From positions 2,624,501-2,688,500 of the forward strand of contig NZ_CP012109.1 in assembly GCF_000280925.3 (NCBI RefSeq): DNA of 64,000 nt, given 5' to 3'. Both the position numbers and the translations under genes were made by a program. The stretch comes from Myxococcus hansupus. Lineage in GTDB: Bacteria > Myxococcota > Myxococcia > Myxococcales > Myxococcaceae. A model generated the notes under the pieces. The model was not told where the DNA came from, did no database searches, and saw only the letters and a program-made list of their open reading frames with translations. Below, in pieces: positions 59,563 to 64,000 of this stretch. Each line of letters begins with the position of its first letter. The first letter of the stretch is position 1.

Positions 59563-61901
59563 GCACGACCCGCGTTTGTCTCGTCACCGATGAGCTCTAC
59601 CCCTTCACCCCGGGGGGAATCGGCCGCGTCGTACACAACCTCATCATGGACTCGCAGCGCCAGGGCTCGAAAGTCGAGTTCCATGTCCTGATGCCTGCGA
59701 CGGTCCCCGTTCAGAAGGCTCAAGTGGAGCTCTTCTTCGGTGGAGGCGTGAAGGCACATCTGTGCCACTTTCGTGAGCCGCACCAGTCGGCCGCCGATGC
59801 GCACGGTCTCTATCCGCCCACCTCGGCGTTTCGTGACTCGCGCTGGCACGGTGAGTCGTTGGAGTTGATGCGCTACCTGAAGGCGCGAGAAGCGGAGGGG
59901 CTGCACTTCGACGTCATCGAGTTCGCGGACTTCCGTGGCTGGGCCTTCGCGACACTGCAGGAAAAGCATCTGGGCCTGGCGTTCGCGCAGAGCACCATCT
60001 CGGTCCGGCTCCACTCGAGCTACGGCACCATCATGCATCACGAGCCCAACACCCTCGAGGTGGAGAACCTGGGCCGCTTCGAAATCGAGCGGAAGTCATT
60101 GCTCGACGCGGATCTCGTGGTGGGGCACCTGCCGAGCATCGTCGAGTTCAACCGGCGCTTCTATGGCTTCGACGATGCCTGGCTGCGGAAGGTGAGGGTC
60201 GAGTTTCCGCCCGTGGTCATGGACCCTCCGGCGGAGGCGTCATCGCTCACGGACATCCCTTCGACCCGGCGCAACCTGGTGTTCGTCACCAAGATTCAGC
60301 ACTTCAAGCAGCCGGACGTTTTCGTCCGGGGGGCTGTCCTGCTGATGCGCACGTGGCCAGCGTATGAGGGTAAAGCCATCCTGGCGTGTCATGCCTTCGA
60401 CCTCGATTTCCTCGCCGAGGTCAAAGCGCTCATTCCGCCGGACCTGGAGGACCGCTTCGTTTTCATGAAGCCGGGGCCCGACCGTGACGCTTACATCCGC
60501 GCGGGCGTGGTCGTCATCACCTCGAGTTACGAGTCCCTGAACCTGACGGCCTACGAGGCTTCTGTCGCGGGCGCTCGGCTCGTGCTCAATTCGGCGTGTC
60601 TGGCCTTTGGGGATGAAAGTCCCTTCGTCGACGGAGTCCACTGCCACAAGTATGATGGCGGCTTGGATTCGTTGGCGGCGGCGATGCGCAAAGCGCTGGA
60701 TGGACCCGCGCTGTCCCCCGTTCGATGGAGCGTGGACAGGCCTTATTGGGAGCGGAACGTGCGGGATGCCCCGCCTGGCCGCGCGGCGCAAAGCCCGCTG
60801 GTCAGCGTGGTTGTCATCAACCATGACCAAGGCATCTTTCTCCCGATTGCGCTTCAGGGCATTGCCGCCAGCACCTATCCCGAGGTGGAAGTCATCATCG
60901 TGGATGATGGCTCGACGAGCGCATTCGACATGCAGGTGCTGCAGCGCCTGGAGCGGTCCTCGGCGGAAGGGCCGGGGCTCAGCGTCGTCCGCTCTCCGAT
61001 TCATCGGGGGCTCGCGGGGGCGCGGAACCTGGGCAGCCGCGCCGCTCGTGGCGCGTACGTCCTGTTCCTGGAGTCGGACGAGAGCGTGTCGCCCGGGTTC
61101 ATTCAGCACGCGGTCTCCGCACTGGAGTCGCGACCGGAGTTCGCCGGGGTGGTTCCGACCGGAGGAAGCTTTCACTCCAGTGAGGAGCTGGCCAACCGCG
61201 AGTTCAAGGGATTCATGACGTATCTGGGCGACTGCCCGAGTTACGCATTGGTCGCCAACTACGTCGCGGCGCCCACGGCGCTTCTGCGCCGCTCCCTCTT
61301 GACGCAACAGGGCTACAACGAGGCCCTGTCAGGCTATGCGGATTGGGATTTCTTCTTGCGGCTCGTGCAGGGAGGACACCGTTTTCTGGTGACGAACCAG
61401 GTCCACGCCTTCTCCCGGCGACGACACGAAAGCGCCCACCGCGCGGCACCGCCTCGGCAGCACTTTCGTCGGCTCGTGCGGATGTTCGAAGGACTGCCCG
61501 CGCCGCTGCATCCATCGACGCGACTCTTCGCGATGCTGGCGCATTCACGGGAGGCCATGATGGATCCCCTGGGCGCGCTCGAGAGCCAGCCGGCGCAGCC
61601 TGTGCCAGGCGCCGCCGCGGCGCTGGAGTCCGCGCAGGTCCTCTCCGCCGCGGCACGTCCTCTCCGCTATGACGTGGTGGACATGATGAACGCGGCATTG
61701 AAGCGGCTGCCGCTCGTACACCCATTCCTCAAGCAATCTGTCACGAGCACCTCCAGCCCCGCGGGTGGTGAGCCGGGCGTCGCGCAGCCAGGCGAGGCGC
61801 TGCCGCTTCGCTATGCGCTCGTTGACCGTGCGAACGTGCTTGTCAAACGAGTGCCCCTCCTTCACCGAGCGCTCAAACAGACGGTCAGCCGACTGACCTG
61901 A
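59559..61901 (+). CDS. Bifunctional GT4/GT2 glycosyltransferase fusion with C-terminal repeats
   Basis: The 780-residue protein begins with a GT-B fold (VCLVTDELYPFTPGGIGRVV, LRSSYGTIMHHEPN-like, VVVITSSYESLNLTAYEASV) up to about residue 400. It continues with a GT-A family-2 domain from about 412 (VSVVVINHDQGIFLPIALQG, then IIVDDGSTSAFDMQVLQRLE; GARNLGSRAARGAYVLFLES). The last 80 residues contain two copies of an amphipathic motif (residues 702-728 and 750-776). The ATG overlaps the upstream stop. Two transferase active sites on one chain again suggest sequential sugar addition in O-antigen assembly. Confidence 0.8.
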   Translation: MSTTRVCLVTDELYPFTPGGIGRVVHNLIMDSQRQGSKVEFHVLMPATVPVQKAQVELFFGGGVKAHLCHFREPHQSAADAHGLYPPTSAFRDSRWHGESLELMRYLKAREAEGLHFDVIEFADFRGWAFATLQEKHLGLAFAQSTISVRLHSSYGTIMHHEPNTLEVENLGRFEIERKSLLDADLVVGHLPSIVEFNRRFYGFDDAWLRKVRVEFPPVVMDPPAEASSLTDIPSTRRNLVFVTKIQHFKQPDVFVRGAVLLMRTWPAYEGKAILACHAFDLDFLAEVKALIPPDLEDRFVFMKPGPDRDAYIRAGVVVITSSYESLNLTAYEASVAGARLVLNSACLAFGDESPFVDGVHCHKYDGGLDSLAAAMRKALDGPALSPVRWSVDRPYWERNVRDAPPGRAAQSPLVSVVVINHDQGIFLPIALQGIAASTYPEVEVIIVDDGSTSAFDMQVLQRLERSSAEGPGLSVVRSPIHRGLAGARNLGSRAARGAYVLFLESDESVSPGFIQHAVSALESRPEFAGVVPTGGSFHSSEELANREFKGFMTYLGDCPSYALVANYVAAPTALLRRSLLTQQGYNEALSGYADWDFFLRLVQGGHRFLVTNQVHAFSRRRHESAHRAAPPRQHFRRLVRMFEGLPAPLHPSTRLFAMLAHSREAMMDPLGALESQPAQPVPGAAAALESAQVLSAAARPLRYDVVDMMNAALKRLPLVHPFLKQSVTSTSSPAGGEPGVAQPGEALPLRYALVDRANVLVKRVPLLHRALKQTVSRLT
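61662..61886 (+). repeat. Two copies of a 27-residue amphipathic motif at the glycosyltransferase C-terminus
   Basis: Positions 61662-61742 and 61806-61886 encode similar helices, with LRY...VD..N...KR.P..H..LKQ in common. They are separated by a 21-residue Ser/Gly/Pro spacer. The same pattern appears on the opposite strand in the fragment at the right edge of the window (63819-63899). Confidence 0.7.
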
Positions 61902-62006
61902 GCGCCCGTGGATTCAAGCCGGTGGGCCCGTGGCTGAGGATGGGATGCGTGTGGGCGGGGCTCCTTCACACGTCATCCCAGGCGGCGTCTTCCTCGACGC
62001 CCCCCT

Positions 62007-62035
62007 TTGAGTCCGGGAGCATGCCGGGATAGACA
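62007..62035 (+). promoter_or_regulatory. Candidate promoter for the polytopic membrane protein gene
   Basis: TTGAGT (62007-62012) and TAGACA (62030-62035) are spaced 17 bases apart. Transcription would begin near 62,042 and leave about 19 bases of leader with a GGGAG ribosome site. It is a moderate match in a 159-base gap that otherwise shows nothing. Confidence 0.4.
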
Positions 62036-62060
62036 GGCCGCTTGAGCCGGGAGCGGTCTC

Positions 62061-63719
62061 ATGGACATTGCAGGAGATTCCAAGTTGAACGATGGCGGCA
62101 AAGACAGGGGCGGCTCGATGCCCGCCTGGATGAAATGGGCGTGGATGGTTGCTGGGCTGGTGCCAATTGTCGCCATGTCCGGCTGGACCGCCAGTCTCCT
62201 GCGCCGCATGGTGGACGTGGGCATGCAGGAGGACGCCATGATCGGCATGCGCCACCTGCGCAACCTCCTTGACGGGAAGGGCCTTGTCTACAATCCGGGA
62301 GAAGGCGTCGTCGGCGTCACCGACCCTTTGTTCTGGTTGGGCTCCGCGCTCTTTCATGTGCCTGGGAAGTTCCTGGGGGCCTCCGATCTCATCGTGAGCC
62401 ACTACGCCTACGTCTGGGGCGTGGTGGTGGTCGCGTTGGTGCTCCTTGCGACGTTGGGCAAGGGGGCTCGGATGCCTTTGGCCGCGGGCATGGGCGCCTT
62501 GCTCTTCGCCTATTTTGTCGCGCCCCTCCGCTTCATGTTCCTGGGCCTCGAGGGGCCCTTCCTCTTGCTGTCCGTAGGGGTGCTGGGGTGGCTGTATCGC
62601 CGTGCAACCCCCACGGTCTTCTATGCCGCCGCGGCCTTTCTTTCGTGGAATCGCCCGGAGGTCGCCATCGCCGCGCTCCCGCTCCTGGTGTTCTTCTCCC
62701 TGTTCAGGGTGCGGGAGCACGGATGGGTTCGCGCGCTGGGGCCCGTTGTCGTTGGCGGCGCGGTGTTTCCGCTCACCTTGTGGCTGCTGACGGGGTCTCC
62801 GATTGTCCAGACCATCGTCGCCAAGTCCTACTTTGGTGCGCGGATTTCCCTGTCTCAAATGTTGATGGGGCTGGGCGGACGACTGGAGCAGATCAGTTCC
62901 TTCCTGGAGAAGGGACAGCATTCCGCGCTCCTGCTGACGGTGATTGTGACCGCAATCGCCGCCCATGACTTCGTTCGCTTTCTTGTCTCGAAGCCGAAGT
63001 CGGCGCCTTCCGCGGCGTTGCTCTATTCGATGTTCTGTGTGGCATACACCGGGTTCATCATTCTCGTTCCGAACCTCTGGGAGTGGTACATCACCAATTG
63101 GCTGGGGTTCGTCCTGGTGCTCCTGGCAGGCCGTTTCGCGGCACTGGTGGATGTCGCCACGCTCCGAAGCCCACGCTTCCAGTTGACGACTGTTGTCGCC
63201 GTGCTCGTCGGAGTCGCCATCCTTGTCAGGCCGCAACAGCCCGTCCGGCGAGCGCTGACGACGAGCCTCCACACGTGGCTGAAGCAGGAGAACGAGTTCC
63301 GGGGGCGCTTGGGCCGCGAGCTCGCGACGGAGTGGAATGCGAAGTCGGTCTGGATGGAGGCGGTTGGGTGGCAGGGGTACTACAACTCGGCTCGCGTCTT
63401 TGACGAAGTGGGCCTGGTTGACCGCGACACCCTGGCCCTCGCGAAGAAGTTCAAGTGCCGCTATTTCGTCGCGGCGCTCCTCGAGTTGAAGCCGCAGTTC
63501 ATCGTCAAGCGGCGCTTCGAGGTCGAGCAGAATCGATTGATGCTTTCGCCAAAGAGTTGCCCAGGCGCTCCGTTGTTTGAGTCGGATGCTGACCGGGCGT
63601 TGTTCTTCCAGCACTATGAGCTGGTTCGTGAGTACAACACGGAGATTCCCGACCTCTTTGGCGAGTACTCGTACCTGAACCTCTACCGGCTTCGGGAGTC
63701 GCCCTTGACGCAGGGGTGA
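62061..63719 (+). CDS. Polytopic membrane protein, possible GT-C-type glycosyltransferase
   Basis: The 552-residue protein has roughly ten hydrophobic helices (WAWMVAGLVPIVAMSGW, YAYVWGVVVVALVLLATLG, LAAGMGALLFAYFVAPLRF, TVFYAAAAFLSWNRPEVAIA, LTTVVAVLVGVAILV). A C-terminal soluble domain of about 130 residues contains VWMEAVGWQGYYNSARVFDE and DLFGEYSYLNLYRLRES. The layout, with an acidic periplasmic loop after the first helix (DVGMQEDAMIG) and an extracytoplasmic C-terminus, resembles GT-C transferases of the ArnT/PMT kind. The function is not certain. It ends 18 bases before a convergent gene. Confidence 0.7.
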   Translation: MDIAGDSKLNDGGKDRGGSMPAWMKWAWMVAGLVPIVAMSGWTASLLRRMVDVGMQEDAMIGMRHLRNLLDGKGLVYNPGEGVVGVTDPLFWLGSALFHVPGKFLGASDLIVSHYAYVWGVVVVALVLLATLGKGARMPLAAGMGALLFAYFVAPLRFMFLGLEGPFLLLSVGVLGWLYRRATPTVFYAAAAFLSWNRPEVAIAALPLLVFFSLFRVREHGWVRALGPVVVGGAVFPLTLWLLTGSPIVQTIVAKSYFGARISLSQMLMGLGGRLEQISSFLEKGQHSALLLTVIVTAIAAHDFVRFLVSKPKSAPSAALLYSMFCVAYTGFIILVPNLWEWYITNWLGFVLVLLAGRFAALVDVATLRSPRFQLTTVVAVLVGVAILVRPQQPVRRALTTSLHTWLKQENEFRGRLGRELATEWNAKSVWMEAVGWQGYYNSARVFDEVGLVDRDTLALAKKFKCRYFVAALLELKPQFIVKRRFEVEQNRLMLSPKSCPGAPLFESDADRALFFQHYELVREYNTEIPDLFGEYSYLNLYRLRESPLTQG

Positions 63720-63737
63720 AGGGCGTAGGGGCCGTCG

Positions 63738-64000
63738 TCAACGACGGCGGCCAAGCAGTCGCTCCAGGACTTGTTGCCGCAGCGGTCGCGAATCGTCTTC
63801 CGCGCCCGCTGCCCACGCCACCGCCCGCCGCACGGTGCCGTGGACCGCGTCGAACCGCTTGAGGGTGCTGTTGACCCGATTCGCCACCTGACTCATCAGG
63901 GGAGGCGCGGCGGCGCGAAGGTGGGTTTCCTGCCGCTGGGCGCGGCCGAGCTGCATGCGCAGCGCCCGGTCCGGGCTCCGTGGCAGCGTCGGGTGTTTCT
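63738..64000 (-). CDS. 3' end of a convergent gene, possibly a glycosyltransferase (partial)
   Basis: The reading frame is open at the right edge and stops at 63738, giving 87 visible residues of the C-terminus. They are rich in Arg, Ala and Gln, and carry the motif MSQVANRVNSTLKRFDAVHG followed by TVRRAV (positions 63899-63819). This motif matches the C-terminal repeat of the 59559 glycosyltransferase. The catalytic part lies outside the window, so the role is a guess from that resemblance and from the cluster. Confidence 0.6.
   Translation of the reverse strand, partial: KHPTLPRSPDRALRMQLGRAQRQETHLRAAAPPLMSQVANRVNSTLKRFDAVHGTVRRAVAWAAGAEDDSRPLRQQVLERLLGRRR

Overview
The window is high-GC DNA from a myxobacterium, almost certainly a Myxococcus close to M. 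xanthus. Three things point there: a bacN-bacO-bacP-padC bactofilin/ParB-like cluster, a wzm-wzt-wbgA (rfbABC) O-antigen locus with a very large third gene, and a split Tad-like cluster next to xseA/dxs. From memory this order matches the part of the M. xanthus DK1622 chromosome that holds those genes; I could not run a search. Genes are dense, GTG starts are frequent, and many neighbours overlap by 1-4 bases, which suggests translational coupling.

Layout. 1-6.8 kb: a response-regulator fragment, an acyl-CoA module (DapB-like reductase, two MaoC/HotDog dehydratases, an acyl-CoA dehydrogenase), a convergent ExbB/ExbD pair, and a lipoprotein. 6.8-11 kb: two stand-alone MshEN (c-di-GMP-type) proteins, an OppD/OppF ATPase pair with no permease nearby, and a small membrane protein. 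11.1-27 kb: an ECF sigma/anti-sigma pair, then a Tad-like pilus cluster with three TadE/TadG-type large pseudopilins, a small Flp-like pilin, CpaB, TadB, TadC, two FHA proteins and several exported proteins of unknown function. TadA ATPase, secretin and prepilin peptidase are absent, so they must lie elsewhere. This fits the second half of the two-locus Kil (contact-dependent prey-killing) apparatus known in M. xanthus. One large pseudopilin gene carries an apparent one-base frameshift near 15,733.

27-33 kb is an isoprenoid/DNA-repair operon (xseA, xseB, response regulator, ispA, dxs, tlyA). 33-40.4 kb holds a convergent lipoprotein, a hybrid histidine kinase with a pseudo-receiver and a degenerate GGDEF domain, a TPR protein and a lipase-like hydrolase. 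40.4-43.5 kb is bacN, bacO, bacP, padC, which in M. xanthus forms the scaffold that positions the ParABS segregation machinery. 43.5-51 kb carries pyrE, a lipoprotein, a LOG-family protein, a rhomboid protease, nadB, a lytic transglycosylase, a TPR/AIM24-like protein with a tandem repeat, and pgsA. Two identical tRNA-Gly(GCC) genes follow, each with its own terminator. 51.5-64 kb is O-antigen export and assembly: wzm, wzt, three very large glycosyltransferase or methyltransferase fusions, a polytopic membrane protein, and a convergent fragment at the right edge.

No insertion sequence, prophage, CRISPR array or rRNA was seen. The most original observations are a C-terminal amphipathic motif shared by two convergent genes of the O-antigen region, the two MshEN-only proteins, the pseudopilin frameshift, and the strong hairpin between bacP and padC.
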